40,353 nt of DNA. Origin: Bacteroidia bacterium. GTDB lineage: Bacteria; Bacteroidota; Bacteroidia; AKYH767-A; OLB10. Location of the stretch: positions 1 through 40,353 of the forward strand of contig JANWID010000074.1 in assembly GCA_025450095.1 (NCBI GenBank). The letters run 5' to 3'. Under the pieces are notes generated by a model. It was not told the origin of the DNA and did not search any database. It saw only the letters and a program-made list of their open reading frames with translations. Position numbers and translations under genes: made by a program. Positions 24,292 to 33,333 of this stretch are shown one piece after another; within the stretch, counting starts at the first letter, position 1, and every line of letters begins with the position of its first letter.

Positions 24292-25263
24292 TTATTTCAA
24301 TGTAGTATTCAGTTTCTGTGCTCTTAGCTGTGCCAGCATATCAGCGGTCATGGATGACAGGTCATATTTCTCTTTCCACCCCCAGTGTTCGCGTGCTTCC
24401 TGGTCATTTATGGAAGCAGGCCAGCTATCAGCAATAGCCTGGCGGAAATCGGGTTTGTATGTCATAGTAAAATCAGGAATATGTTTTTTAATCTCTGCTG
24501 CTACTTCAGCAGGTGAAAAGCTCATGCCTGAAATGTTATAGGAAGAACGGATCTTCACTTTTTCGGAAGGTGCTCTCATCAGATTAATTGTCGCATCCAG
24601 TGCATCGGGCATGTACATCATCGGAAGCCGAGATTCGCTGTTGAGAAAACATTCGTAGCTTCCCTTTTCAAGTGCCTTGTGATATATATCCACCGCGTAA
24701 TCTGTAGTGCCACCGCCCGGTGGTGATTTGTAGCTGATGAGTCCAGGGTAACGGAGACTGCGTACATCCACATTAAATTTATGATTGTAATATTCGCACC
24801 ATCGTTCTCCTGCCTGCTTGCTCACACCATACACTGTTGAAGGTTCCATAATTGTATGCTGCGGTGTGTTCACTCTCGGAGTTGTAGGGCCAAATACAGC
24901 AATGGAACTGGGCCAGAAAATTTTTATTGCCGGAATATCTTTGGCAATATCAAGTACATTAAACAGGCCTTCCATATTCAGCTTCCAGGCAAGCTTGGGA
25001 TTTTGTTCGGCAGTTGCAGATAACAAAGCAGCAAGGAGATATACCTCGGTGACTTTGTTTTGATTGATAAGTTTTGTAACAGCGTTGAAGTCGAGTACAT
25101 CTACTGTAAATCCGGGACCACTTTCCCGAAGTTCACCTTTAAGTTCTTTCACATCGGTTGCAATGACCCGTGCCGGATCCATTTCATTCCGCAAACGCAT
25201 TACCAGGTCTGTTCCAATCTGCCCTGCTGCTCCCAACACCAGAACCGTATCTGTCTTCGTCAT
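24292..25263 (-). CDS. L-threonine 3-dehydrogenase, SDR type
   Basis: A 323-residue NAD-dependent short-chain dehydrogenase of the extended (epimerase) family. The Rossmann motif is GAAGQIG at residues 11-17; the YxxxK catalytic pair is in VYGVSKQAGERWCEYY. The segment RYPGLISYKSPPGGGTTDY followed by LPMMYMPDALDATI is typical of SDR-type threonine dehydrogenases known from Flavobacterium and trypanosomes. It oxidises L-threonine to 2-amino-3-ketobutyrate, which goes to glycine and acetyl-CoA. It heads the operon with cysS, and a TACATTTG box stands at 25283-25290 on the minus strand. Confidence 0.93.
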   Translation of the reverse strand: MTKTDTVLVLGAAGQIGTDLVMRLRNEMDPARVIATDVKELKGELRESGPGFTVDVLDFNAVTKLINQNKVTEVYLLAALLSATAEQNPKLAWKLNMEGLFNVLDIAKDIPAIKIFWPSSIAVFGPTTPRVNTPQHTIMEPSTVYGVSKQAGERWCEYYNHKFNVDVRSLRYPGLISYKSPPGGGTTDYAVDIYHKALEKGSYECFLNSESRLPMMYMPDALDATINLMRAPSEKVKIRSSYNISGMSFSPAEVAAEIKKHIPDFTMTYKPDFRQAIADSWPASINDQEAREHWGWKEKYDLSSMTADMLAQLRAQKLNTTLK

Positions 25264-25282
25264 AAACTTATTCTGTATAGCG

Positions 25283-25290
25283 CAAATGTA
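25283..25290 (-). promoter_or_regulatory. -7 box TACATTTG for the tdh operon
   Basis: A perfect TAnnTTTG on the minus strand, 19 bases before the ATG at 25263. The -33 TTG is not clear. Confidence 0.6.
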
Positions 25291-25362
25291 AGGGATATTT
25301 TTCTGAAAGTTGAGGTCCCACTACCGACAAATTACTCCTTAAAAAAATAATCCCGGGATACT

Positions 25363-26484
25363 TCAGATTGTTTTCAGAACCGACCGCCAAAGCCGGTCGG
25401 CCGTGGATTGCCAGGAGAATTTCGAACTTTGCTCCAGTCCTTTTTGCGATAACGTTTTCGCGAGAACCGGGTCGCTGCTGATCTGTTCCATTGCCGAAGC
25501 AATCGATGATACATCAAAAGGATCAATCATCAGCGCTGCATCGCCACACACTTCGGGAAGCGAGGTTACATTGGAAGTGATCACCGGAACTCCGCAACGC
25601 ATGGATTCAATAACAGGAACGCCGAATCCTTCGAAATAAGAAACATAGGTCATCGCAAGTGCCGAACCGGTGATGTTAACAAGCTCTTCAACAGGTTGCC
25701 TGCCCAGGAAAATAATATCCTCACGGAATTTCATATTGTTGTATGTATCCTCCATATCGTCCGACCACCATTTTTTGTGTCCCACGATAAGCAGTTTTAC
25801 CATAGCTCCTGAACGAAACCTGAATTCGTCATAAGCCCGAAACAGGTTTGCAATGTTCTTTCGCGGATGCAACATTCCTACGAACAGGAAATAAGGTTTA
25901 CCCTGGGCATACCGGTCGCGTATAGCCTGGATAAATTCAGGTGACAATGGATGATACCGTTCATTAACTCCATTATATACGACATCTATTTTCTTTGATG
26001 AAATATGATAAGTTGTTTCCAGATCACGTTTTGAAAATTCAGAAACCGTTGCAATTCTTTTTGCCTTGCGTGAAAATTTTGGAAAAAAATACCGGTAATA
26101 ATTTCGAGTCAGGTAAGGAAGATCTTCGGGATAATGTTCAAAATTCAGATCATGAATTACTGCCAGCTGCGGCACTTTCGTGGAAAGGCTGAGATAACCA
26201 TCAGGGCTCAGGAAAAGATCCGCGCCATATTTCCGGAGCGCGGAAGGGATTGAATGTTCAAACCAGATGTAATACAGGAAAGGGTGACGGGCCTGAGGAA
26301 AAAGGGATACCGGCGTGACATTAGGTCCGAATACAAATTCCGGACTCCAATGCCGGTCAAAAAAAAACAGGAATTCCGTTTCAGGGTGATCCCGCGTGAT
26401 TCGCTGCAACGTGTGATATGTAAACCACCCGATACCATCCAGCTTACCTGGTATCAAAAGTCGTGTGTTTACAGCTATTCGCAC
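25363..26484 (-). CDS. GT4-type glycosyltransferase (GT-B fold)
   Basis: A 373-residue glycosyltransferase group 1 protein. It starts with GTG at 26484; the translation begins (M)RIAVNTRLLIPGKLDGIGW, with the usual GT-B N-terminal strand and glycine-rich turn. The C-terminal domain has PYFLFVGMLHPRKN, then FEGFGVPVIESMRCGVPVITSN and LPEVCGDAALMIDP, the nucleotide-sugar binding region of GT4 enzymes. It probably adds a mannose- or rhamnose-like sugar to a surface polysaccharide or LPS in the cytoplasm; donor and acceptor cannot be told. It lies 99 bp upstream of the tdh start on the same strand; the -7 box inside that gap suggests tdh is also transcribed on its own. Confidence 0.88.
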   Translation of the reverse strand: MRIAVNTRLLIPGKLDGIGWFTYHTLQRITRDHPETEFLFFFDRHWSPEFVFGPNVTPVSLFPQARHPFLYYIWFEHSIPSALRKYGADLFLSPDGYLSLSTKVPQLAVIHDLNFEHYPEDLPYLTRNYYRYFFPKFSRKAKRIATVSEFSKRDLETTYHISSKKIDVVYNGVNERYHPLSPEFIQAIRDRYAQGKPYFLFVGMLHPRKNIANLFRAYDEFRFRSGAMVKLLIVGHKKWWSDDMEDTYNNMKFREDIIFLGRQPVEELVNITGSALAMTYVSYFEGFGVPVIESMRCGVPVITSNVTSLPEVCGDAALMIDPFDVSSIASAMEQISSDPVLAKTLSQKGLEQSSKFSWQSTADRLWRSVLKTI

Positions 26485-26706
26485 AAATAGATCGGATTTA
26501 GAGATTCCGGCCTGCAGACCGTAAATGATGATTTTTCGTACTTTCGCAGATCAAGCTATCCGTTCCAAAATTAAATGTTTACGGTTATACCGGGAAGGTG
26601 AAAATTTTATTGTACTCAAACTCCTGTACATCAGTAATATTATCATCCTGCTATAAAATAAATCAGCATTTTTAAAGTTAAAGGAAGTTGTATCATTTGA
26701 ACAGCT

Positions 26707-29055
26707 ATGAAAAGAATACTTCTCATTTTAAGCCTTTTACACTTTCAGATTTCAGATATCGCTGCCCAGGGCCAGGCATTGGGACAATGGAGGGTACACC
26801 TTCCTTACCTGAAAGCGCGAATTGTAACCAATACCGGTGATAAAATCTATTGTGCTTCCGAACGCGGACTATTTTATTTCAACCAGGTTGATAATACTGT
26901 AACTCCGCTTTCCAAAATATCGGGGTTATCGGAACTGGATGTAAGTACCCTGCGTTATGATCCCGAATCAAAAGTTCTGGTGATTGCATATCTCAACGCG
27001 AATATTGATCTTATTGTTCAGAATAAAATAATCAATATTTCCGACATCAAACGGAAAAGCATGACCGGGGATAAAACAATTTATGGAATTGCTTTCCGTA
27101 ACCAGTTTGCATATTTATCGTGCGGTTTTGGTATCGTAGTTCTTGATCTTGTTAAGAAAGAAATTAAGGATACATACATTATCGGACCTAACGGGACAGA
27201 GATCACAGTTTACGACATTGATTTTTTAGGAAACTCCATTTTTGCTGCAACAGAATCCGGCATTTTCAGTGCTGATCTCAATAACCAGAACCTTTCAAAT
27301 TATGTGAACTGGTCACTTTCACAACCTGATAATGGTAATGCCGGCGATTACAATATTATTGAGGAATTTAACGGAAAGCTGTTTGCAAATTATACCAAAA
27401 CCAATGGCGATGATATAATTTCTTTCGATGGAACTTCATGGGGCACATCACCGATTTCCGGCAACCAGGATATCACCAAGAATTTTTCCTTTTATTCCGA
27501 CGCCGATGAACTGATTGTTACAAACCCATACAGTGTAAGTGTTTATAATACGTCATATAGCCTGATACGTAGGATTAATTACCTGAATTACCCTGATCCG
27601 CATACACGTGATGCATTGTATGATGATTCGGGAAATCTTTGGATTGCAGATATCGAACAGGGTTTGCTTCGAATGACTACCGGAGGTAATTATGAATTTA
27701 TTTTCCCCGATGGCCCCCAATCCGATCTAGTCAGTGCCATGGCTGTAGAAGGAAGACGTTTGTGGATCACACACGCCACCCGGACACAAGGTTGGTTTAA
27801 CGGTTATTCCCCGGGACATTTTGCTGAATTTTATAACAACGACTGGAAATCGTATAATACCAAAACTGTTACCGGTACTCCATATAATGTAGGGGACTAT
27901 TATGACATGATGTCGATTGCTGTTGACCGAACTGATTCCCGTCATGTTTTTGTTGGTTCAAAAGGTAACGGGGTTCTCGAAATGCGGAATGAAACACCGG
28001 TAATGGCGTATCGTGAGAACAACAGCACATTGCAGGTCGGTGTTGGAAACCCTACACAATGCCAGGCAGTGGGAATGCAGTTCGACAGCAATAACAACCT
28101 TTGGGTTTTGAATTCACTTGCTGCAAAACCTGTGAATCTGAGAACACCGGCGGGTGAATGGCATTCCTATTCCATTCCTGTAATTGGCGGAGCTCCTTTG
28201 TATGGAGATATGACAATAGATTCGTATGGTCAGAAATGGATCAACATTATAGGAAATAACGCACCACTCGGAAACGGGTTGGTAGTATTCAGTGACAAAG
28301 GCACTTTCGATGATGTAACTGATGATGTTGCACGCTTTATCACTACCGGTATCGGAACCGGCAACCTGCCAAGTTCCGATGTACGGGCTATTGTTGAAGA
28401 TCTTGACAATGAAATATGGCTGGGCACTGCCAAAGGAGTTGCGGTGATCTATTCTCCTTCATCGGTAATATCATCATCCAATTTTGACGCACAGCAGATC
28501 CTGATCAAACAGGACGGCATTAACCAGTACCTGCTGGAATCGGAAGTAGTGACTGCCATTGCTGTGGACGGCGCTAACCGGAAATGGATCGGTACGGAAT
28601 CAGGCGGACTTTTCCTGATGTCGGCCGATGGTACGCAGCAGATCGCCAATTATAACGAACTAAATTCACCGCTCCTTTCCAATTATATTCTTGCACTTGC
28701 CATCGATAAACAAAGCGGTGAAGTTCATATAGGCACAAACCGTGGTGTGATTTCCCTGATGGGTGATGCGATTTCAGGTGAAGGTGGTTGCCACGATGTA
28801 CTTGTTTACCCGAATCCCGTAAGGGAAAATTACGCAGGCCCGATAGCCATAAAGGGATTGGTGCCGAATGGAAATGTAAAGATCACCGATGTAAGTGGTA
28901 ACCTGGTTTATGAAACTACTTCGCTGGGTACCCAGGCAATCTGGTATGGTAAAAATTTTAAAGGTGAAAAGGCACATACCGGAGTATACCTCGTTTTCAG
29001 TACCGATGAGGAAGGCAAAAATACGTGTATAACAAAGTTGCTTTTCATCAATTAA
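26707..29055 (+). CDS. porZ: Type IX secretion system protein PorZ
   Basis: A 782-residue exported protein with a signal peptide (residues 1-20, then Gln21). It has the PorZ architecture: a seven-bladed propeller opening with GQWRVHLPYLKARIV and VYC-like strands such as KIYCASERGLFYF, a second propeller of two-component-regulator type with blades such as 'NLWIADIEQGLLRM' and 'RKWIGTESGGLFLM', and a T9SS C-terminal domain (VLVYPNPVREN). Length matches P. gingivalis PorZ (about 780). PorZ is part of the surface attachment complex with the sortase PorU, PorV and PorQ, where it presents anionic LPS for cargo attachment. recO follows 13 bp downstream, an arrangement I recall from other Bacteroidota. 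Confidence 0.9.
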   Translation: MKRILLILSLLHFQISDIAAQGQALGQWRVHLPYLKARIVTNTGDKIYCASERGLFYFNQVDNTVTPLSKISGLSELDVSTLRYDPESKVLVIAYLNANIDLIVQNKIINISDIKRKSMTGDKTIYGIAFRNQFAYLSCGFGIVVLDLVKKEIKDTYIIGPNGTEITVYDIDFLGNSIFAATESGIFSADLNNQNLSNYVNWSLSQPDNGNAGDYNIIEEFNGKLFANYTKTNGDDIISFDGTSWGTSPISGNQDITKNFSFYSDADELIVTNPYSVSVYNTSYSLIRRINYLNYPDPHTRDALYDDSGNLWIADIEQGLLRMTTGGNYEFIFPDGPQSDLVSAMAVEGRRLWITHATRTQGWFNGYSPGHFAEFYNNDWKSYNTKTVTGTPYNVGDYYDMMSIAVDRTDSRHVFVGSKGNGVLEMRNETPVMAYRENNSTLQVGVGNPTQCQAVGMQFDSNNNLWVLNSLAAKPVNLRTPAGEWHSYSIPVIGGAPLYGDMTIDSYGQKWINIIGNNAPLGNGLVVFSDKGTFDDVTDDVARFITTGIGTGNLPSSDVRAIVEDLDNEIWLGTAKGVAVIYSPSSVISSSNFDAQQILIKQDGINQYLLESEVVTAIAVDGANRKWIGTESGGLFLMSADGTQQIANYNELNSPLLSNYILALAIDKQSGEVHIGTNRGVISLMGDAISGEGGCHDVLVYPNPVRENYAGPIAIKGLVPNGNVKITDVSGNLVYETTSLGTQAIWYGKNFKGEKAHTGVYLVFSTDEEGKNTCITKLLFIN

Positions 29056-29068
29056 TAATCCGGTCGCG

Positions 29069-29794
29069 ATGAACCATAAAACCCGGGGTATCATTTTACA
29101 GACCACTGATTACAGTGAAACAAGCCTGGTGGTTAAAATCTATACCGAACATGGTGGAATAGGATCTTTCATTGTGGGTGGTGTACGTACCCGCAACGGC
29201 AGGTTCAAAAGCAATCTCTTCCAGCCATTATCACTGGTTGAACTGGTTGCAAGTGGTTCTCCTTCGGGATCTATGCGACGTATTACTGACATCCAGCTCG
29301 CCCCGCCATTCTCGGGTATTCCCGGCAATATAGTAAAGAGCAGCATCGCCATTTTTCTTGCTGAAGTTGTCTTGCGATCAATCCGGGAAGAAGAAGCAAA
29401 CCCGGTGCTTTTTGAATTTCTTCATAACAGTATTCAGATCCTTGATTTAAGCCAGGGTAACTGTTCACGTTTTCACATTTGTTTCATGGTGCAGCTTACC
29501 AGGTACCTGGGATTTTATCCCCAGGGTGCCTATACGAAGAATTCCGGTTTCTTTGACTTGCAGGAAGGGACATTTACAGGCATTCAACCTTCTCATCCTG
29601 TTATTCTTGAAAAAGAGCCTGCTGCATTGTTGTACCGGATTATGATGGCGGGCTTTGAAAATTACCAGTCGGTAGAACTGACTTCTCAATCCGCAAAGGA
29701 ACTGTTGGGCGCGCTGGTAACTTATTTTGAAATTCATCACACCCAGGGTAGCTCCATCAGGTCACATATGGTGCTTGAAGAAGTACTGCATTGA
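29069..29794 (+). CDS. recO: DNA repair protein RecO
   Basis: A 241-residue RecO. The N-terminal OB-fold begins TRGIILQTTDYSETSLVVKIYTEHGG and continues FIVGGVRTRNGRFKSNLFQPLSLVEL; the helical C-terminal domain includes FHICFMVQLTRYLGFYP. It mediates loading of RecA on SSB-covered single strands in the RecFOR pathway. It starts 13 bp after porZ on the same strand, so it is probably expressed from the porZ promoter. Confidence 0.95.
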   Translation: MNHKTRGIILQTTDYSETSLVVKIYTEHGGIGSFIVGGVRTRNGRFKSNLFQPLSLVELVASGSPSGSMRRITDIQLAPPFSGIPGNIVKSSIAIFLAEVVLRSIREEEANPVLFEFLHNSIQILDLSQGNCSRFHICFMVQLTRYLGFYPQGAYTKNSGFFDLQEGTFTGIQPSHPVILEKEPAALLYRIMMAGFENYQSVELTSQSAKELLGALVTYFEIHHTQGSSIRSHMVLEEVLH

Positions 29795-29872
29795 AATGTA
29801 AGGCAGTCAAATGCCCGTTTTTATTACTTTTACAACCTGTTTCAAAACGGACTCCCCATAAGCGAAGAAATT

Positions 29873-30295
29873 ATGTTTAAAAAATCTACAATGAATTTCG
29901 CATTTTCAACAGTTATGATCTTTACTGTTTCAGCAGTCCTGTTGATAATGTCTCCGGGATGCCGTCAGCCTGAACCAAAAGAAATTAATACACCGGCTCC
30001 ACAACAACCTGTTGCAGGTTATAATCCTTATGAAAATGCAGATTTAAGTGTTGAAGTTTTCAAAGTAGATTCAATAGAATATAACGGCAGCCGGGGATGG
30101 GGATATGATATTCTTATTGATGGAAAAATTTATATACACCAGCCTAATGTTCCGGCAATAATTGGCAATAACGGGTTTTCAAGTGAAGAAAAAGCCATGA
30201 TCACGGGTGAATTCGTTATTAGCAAAATAAAAAATAACATTTTCCCTCCGGCAGTTTCTCCTGAAGAGCTCGACAGCCTCGGGGTTCTCGATTAA
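29873..30295 (+). CDS. DUF4907 family lipoprotein
   Basis: A 140-residue protein whose N-terminal hydrophobic segment ends MSPG before Cys30, a permissive Bacteroidota lipobox; translation might also begin at Met7. The body reads GWGYDILIDGKIYIHQPNVPAI, GNNGFSSEEKA and ISKIKNN...PEELDSLGVL, which is the DUF4907 pattern. The function is unknown. The next gene begins one base after its stop, so the pair is certainly cotranscribed. Confidence 0.8.
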   Translation: MFKKSTMNFAFSTVMIFTVSAVLLIMSPGCRQPEPKEINTPAPQQPVAGYNPYENADLSVEVFKVDSIEYNGSRGWGYDILIDGKIYIHQPNVPAIIGNNGFSSEEKAMITGEFVISKIKNNIFPPAVSPEELDSLGVLD

Positions 30296-30296
30296 A

Positions 30297-31151
30297 ATGC
30301 GATACCTTTTACTACTTATTTTTGTTTGCCTTTCTTTTCCTGCTGTTTTTGCACAGGATATTTTGGTTCTCCGGAAAGATGAATCGGAACTAAAGTGCCG
30401 GATTGTTGCCCTTAACGATAGCGCTATTGCTTTCAAACTATGGGATTCTCCCGATAAATCAATTCATACCATCCGGAAGTACGAAGTACAATCGTATATG
30501 ATGGATTACAAATCACAAAAATCCAGGAAGCTGAAAAAATCCATGAAAGTTGAGAATGCTGATCTCGATTTGCTGGGTGAATACCGCAATGGTTCTGTGG
30601 AAAAGGGGTATATCATTAAAGAAAATGGTGATTCACTGCATGGACTCGTGGTTATTCAGAATTTTGCGATGAGCCAGGTCAGAGTTGAATTCAACGACAG
30701 CACCGGTAAAACCCGGATGTACACAACAACAGATCTGAAAGGTTACGGATACCACAATATAGCATATGATCGCATTCCGATAAAATACAAGCAGGCTGTT
30801 ACCAATGGAACTGAACCCGGACAGGAAACATTGTTTCTCCATCGCACAGTAACAGGACCTTCACAATTATATCGTTTCTATACGCTCGATTTTAAAAATA
30901 GTACGATGCACGCTTATAACCAGGTTCCGCCATATTACCTTGGAAAAGCAAACCAGCATTTTGTAATTACTAATCCTGACGGGAAATTTATTTTCACCAA
31001 AGGACGTTCACTGAAAGGCAGCATAAATAAAATTTATTCTGCGTACCCGGAATTTCTCGGAAATATCATTGATACCAGGCCCGATGCAGGTGAAATGCCG
31101 GGAGTTGTAAAAAGCTTCAACTACTGGTACGAAAACCAGAGAAAGCCCTGA
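30297..31151 (+). CDS. Secreted protein of unknown function
   Basis: A 284-residue protein with a clear signal peptide (residues 1-19, AVFA before Gln20). I do not recognise the family. The first mature segment (DILVLRKDESELKCRIVALNDSAIAFKLW...IRKYEVQSY) resembles short beta repeats in which a residue pair 'G/D-D-xL-xG/CxV' recurs: it appears again near 'KENGDSLHGLVVIQN'. No catalytic motif or sorting domain is visible, so it is probably periplasmic or outer-membrane associated. It is cotranscribed with the DUF4907 lipoprotein (1 bp gap). Its stop codon directly abuts the stop of the convergent gene at 31152. Confidence 0.7.
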   Translation: MRYLLLLIFVCLSFPAVFAQDILVLRKDESELKCRIVALNDSAIAFKLWDSPDKSIHTIRKYEVQSYMMDYKSQKSRKLKKSMKVENADLDLLGEYRNGSVEKGYIIKENGDSLHGLVVIQNFAMSQVRVEFNDSTGKTRMYTTTDLKGYGYHNIAYDRIPIKYKQAVTNGTEPGQETLFLHRTVTGPSQLYRFYTLDFKNSTMHAYNQVPPYYLGKANQHFVITNPDGKFIFTKGRSLKGSINKIYSAYPEFLGNIIDTRPDAGEMPGVVKSFNYWYENQRKP

Positions 31152-31580
31152 CTATTCTTCTTTCTTAATTATCCTGATTTCTTTCCTGGTAATTTTTCCA
31201 TCTGTTGTATCAACAGTTACTTCTTTCTGAAAAACCGTGCTGTCAGACCATGTGCCTGATTCCCCTTCTCCGGGATGGCAGCAATGACCTTCCTTAGCTT
31301 CATTACATTCATGCATACCGTTACAATGCTTATCTCTCATTCGCGATTTCTTACCTTCCTTGCGCATCTGCATTTCCCGGTGATCCCTGTGATCGTGACG
31401 AACCAGTCGTTTTACACCCTTAAATATGAGGAACGTCAACAATGCAGCTGCTGCCGCCAGTACCAACAGTCCGGACCAGCGATAAAACGGACCAGCATTT
31501 TCGTTCTTTACCTTAAGCAGGTAAAACAAGGCTGCAAGTATTACAAGCAGCGTTAGTAAAATGGTGACAAACAGGTTCAT
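31152..31580 (-). CDS. Small membrane protein with His/Cys-rich segment
   Basis: A 142-residue protein not matched to any family I know. Two hydrophobic helices (about residues 3-23 and 34-56) are followed by a polar, strongly charged tail. Between residues 61 and 103 it contains RHDHRDHRE, DKHCNGMHEC and EGHCCHPGEG, that is, many His and Cys residues in pairs that could bind metal ions. The C-terminal part is a beta-like, Lys/Glu-rich stretch. The gene has no spacer to the convergent gene, and it shares a 134-bp divergent promoter region with the ALDH16 genes, in which a 14-bp palindrome lies at 31621-31634. A metal-related role is inference. Confidence 0.6.
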   Translation of the reverse strand: MNLFVTILLTLLVILAALFYLLKVKNENAGPFYRWSGLLVLAAAAALLTFLIFKGVKRLVRHDHRDHREMQMRKEGKKSRMRDKHCNGMHECNEAKEGHCCHPGEGESGTWSDSTVFQKEVTVDTTDGKITRKEIRIIKKEE

Positions 31581-31620
31581 GGTCTATAGGCTTATCAGGG
31601 TAAATGTAATAACAGATATA

Positions 31621-31634
31621 ATTGTAATTACAAT
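31621..31634. promoter_or_regulatory. 14-bp palindrome, candidate operator
   Basis: ATTGTAATTACAAT is a perfect inverted repeat in the region between the divergent His/Cys protein gene and the ALDH16 gene. A partly overlapping CAGAT/ATCTG pair (31613-31617 and 31633-31637) extends it. Its position suits a regulator site, but no matching regulator gene is in the window. Confidence 0.35.
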
Positions 31635-31662
31635 CTGTGCAAAATAAGTAGAATAATAACGA

Positions 31663-31693
31663 TTTCAGGATTCAGAAGGAATGAATATATTTG
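31663..31693 (+). promoter_or_regulatory. Promoter TTT-N20-TATATTTG for the ALDH16 catalytic gene
   Basis: TATATTTG at 31686-31693 is a perfect -7 match, and TTT at 31663-31665 stands 20 bases upstream in place of TTG. The in-frame TTG at 31691 is part of the box, so translation should begin at ATG 31715. Confidence 0.65.
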
Positions 31694-31714
31694 AGGTCCC
31701 GAAGTCCGATACGA

Positions 31715-33193
31715 ATGAAAAAAAGCGTTAAAAAGACTGTTCCTGGTTTGAAATTTTCCACCGGATGGCAATATGATCCTGCTCCCGAGAGCACAGAGCA
31801 TATCCGGATCAAAGAACAATATGAATTATTTATCAACGGGAAATTCACCCCTCCGTTAAAAGGGAGATACTTCGAAACTATTAATCCTGCGAACGAAAAA
31901 GTACTGGCATCTGTAGCTGAGGCAACAGCTGAAGATATAGACAAAGCCGTTAGTGCAGCCCGTGATGCTTATAACAAAGTCTGGTCACGAATGTCGGGTG
32001 CAGAGCGCGGAAAATATATTTACCGGATTGCCCGATTGATCCAGGAGCGCGCCCGTGAACTTGCCATAGTTGAATCGATGGACGGAGGCAAACCCATCCG
32101 TGAATCGAGGGATACCGATGTACCATTAGCAGCCGCACATTTCTTCTATTATGCAGGCTGGGCCGACAAACTTGAATATGCTTTACCAGGTAAACAGGTA
32201 CGATCACTTGGAGTCGCAGGCCAGATAATTCCCTGGAATTTTCCATTGTTAATGGCAGCATGGAAAATTGCGCCGGCACTTGCCGCGGGAAATACTGTTG
32301 TGCTGAAACCTGCAGAAACTACTCCGCTCACCGCACTTATGCTGGCGGAGATTATTAGTGATGCGGAACTGCCTAACGGCGTTGTGAATATACTCACCGG
32401 TGCGGGTGCAACAGGAGAAGCTCTTGTAAATCATCCCGGAATCGATAAAATTGCATTTACCGGATCTACTGAAGTTGGAAAAATAATTCAGAAATCACTG
32501 GCAGGAACTTCAAAAAAATATACGCTGGAACTCGGCGGTAAAGCCGCGAATATCATTTTTGATGATGCGGCAATTGACCAGGCCGTGGAAGGCATCATTA
32601 ACGGAATTTTCTTCAACCAGGGACATGTTTGCTGCGCCGGATCGCGGTTGTTCATCCAGGAAAATATAGCCGCGACCGTTATCCGGAAACTAAAGGACCG
32701 TATCAGTACGCTTATCGTTGGAGATCCACTGGATAAGAATACGGATATCGGCGCGATCAATTCAAAACAACAACTCCGGCAAATCAAAGCATATGTGAAA
32801 ACAGGTATGGATGAAGGCGGAATAATGTACCAACCTTCCTGTTCTGTTCCTGCAAAAGGATATTTTTATCGTCCAACATTGTTCACAGGTGTATCACAAT
32901 CGAGTCGAATAGTACAGGAAGAAATTTTCGGACCCGTATTAACAATCCAGACATTCCGCACAGTGGAAGAAGCGATTGAAAAAGCGAATAATACACCTTA
33001 CGGTTTGTCGGGTGGAGTGTGGAGCGATAAAGGATCAAAAGCATTCCGTGTTTCATCCAAACTGAAAGCAGGAGTTGTTTGGGCAAACACTTATAATAAA
33101 TTTGATCCTGCCTCACCTTTCGGAGGATACAAAGAAAGTGGTATGGGACGCGAAGGTGGATTGCATGGCATATATCCCTATGTAAAGTGGTAA
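31715..33193 (+). CDS. ALDH16-type aldehyde dehydrogenase, catalytic half
   Basis: A 492-residue aldehyde dehydrogenase with an intact active site: NQGHV-C306-CAGSR, the LELGGKAANIIF base region, and the C-terminal ASPFGGYKESGMGREGG. It starts at ATG 31715 because the in-frame TTG upstream is in the promoter. ALDH16 enzymes have two ALDH-like domains in one chain, the second non-catalytic. This gene corresponds to the first, and the second is encoded at 33927 after an HNH endonuclease gene. The N-terminal tail is longer than in generic ALDHs. The physiological aldehyde is unknown. A separate gene for each half, rather than the fused chain of about 780 residues, is noteworthy. Confidence 0.88.
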   Translation: MKKSVKKTVPGLKFSTGWQYDPAPESTEHIRIKEQYELFINGKFTPPLKGRYFETINPANEKVLASVAEATAEDIDKAVSAARDAYNKVWSRMSGAERGKYIYRIARLIQERARELAIVESMDGGKPIRESRDTDVPLAAAHFFYYAGWADKLEYALPGKQVRSLGVAGQIIPWNFPLLMAAWKIAPALAAGNTVVLKPAETTPLTALMLAEIISDAELPNGVVNILTGAGATGEALVNHPGIDKIAFTGSTEVGKIIQKSLAGTSKKYTLELGGKAANIIFDDAAIDQAVEGIINGIFFNQGHVCCAGSRLFIQENIAATVIRKLKDRISTLIVGDPLDKNTDIGAINSKQQLRQIKAYVKTGMDEGGIMYQPSCSVPAKGYFYRPTLFTGVSQSSRIVQEEIFGPVLTIQTFRTVEEAIEKANNTPYGLSGGVWSDKGSKAFRVSSKLKAGVVWANTYNKFDPASPFGGYKESGMGREGGLHGIYPYVKW

Positions 33194-33251
33194 ATCCGTC
33201 ATCATAACGGTTATAAAAGTTGATCCTGTTTAAGTATATTTTACTAAAAGT

Positions 33252-33281
33252 TTGGAGTAAATAAAAATTTTTATAGCTTTA
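33252..33281 (+). promoter_or_regulatory. Promoter TTG-N19-TAGCTTTA for the HNH gene
   Basis: TTG at 33252-33254 and TAGCTTTA at 33274-33281 are 19 bases apart, with one mismatch in the -7 box. The ATG at 33334 follows after a leader of about 46 bases, so the endonuclease gene appears to have its own promoter. Confidence 0.5.
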
Positions 33282-33333
33282 TCGTCCCAGAACACTATGA
33301 ACAAATATTAGTCACAACCTAAAAACCAAACAC

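Noticed and set aside
31691..31693. TTG as the start of the ALDH16 catalytic gene
   Set aside because: This TTG is the end of a perfect TATATTTG box with a spaced -33 element; the ATG at 31715 is a better start.
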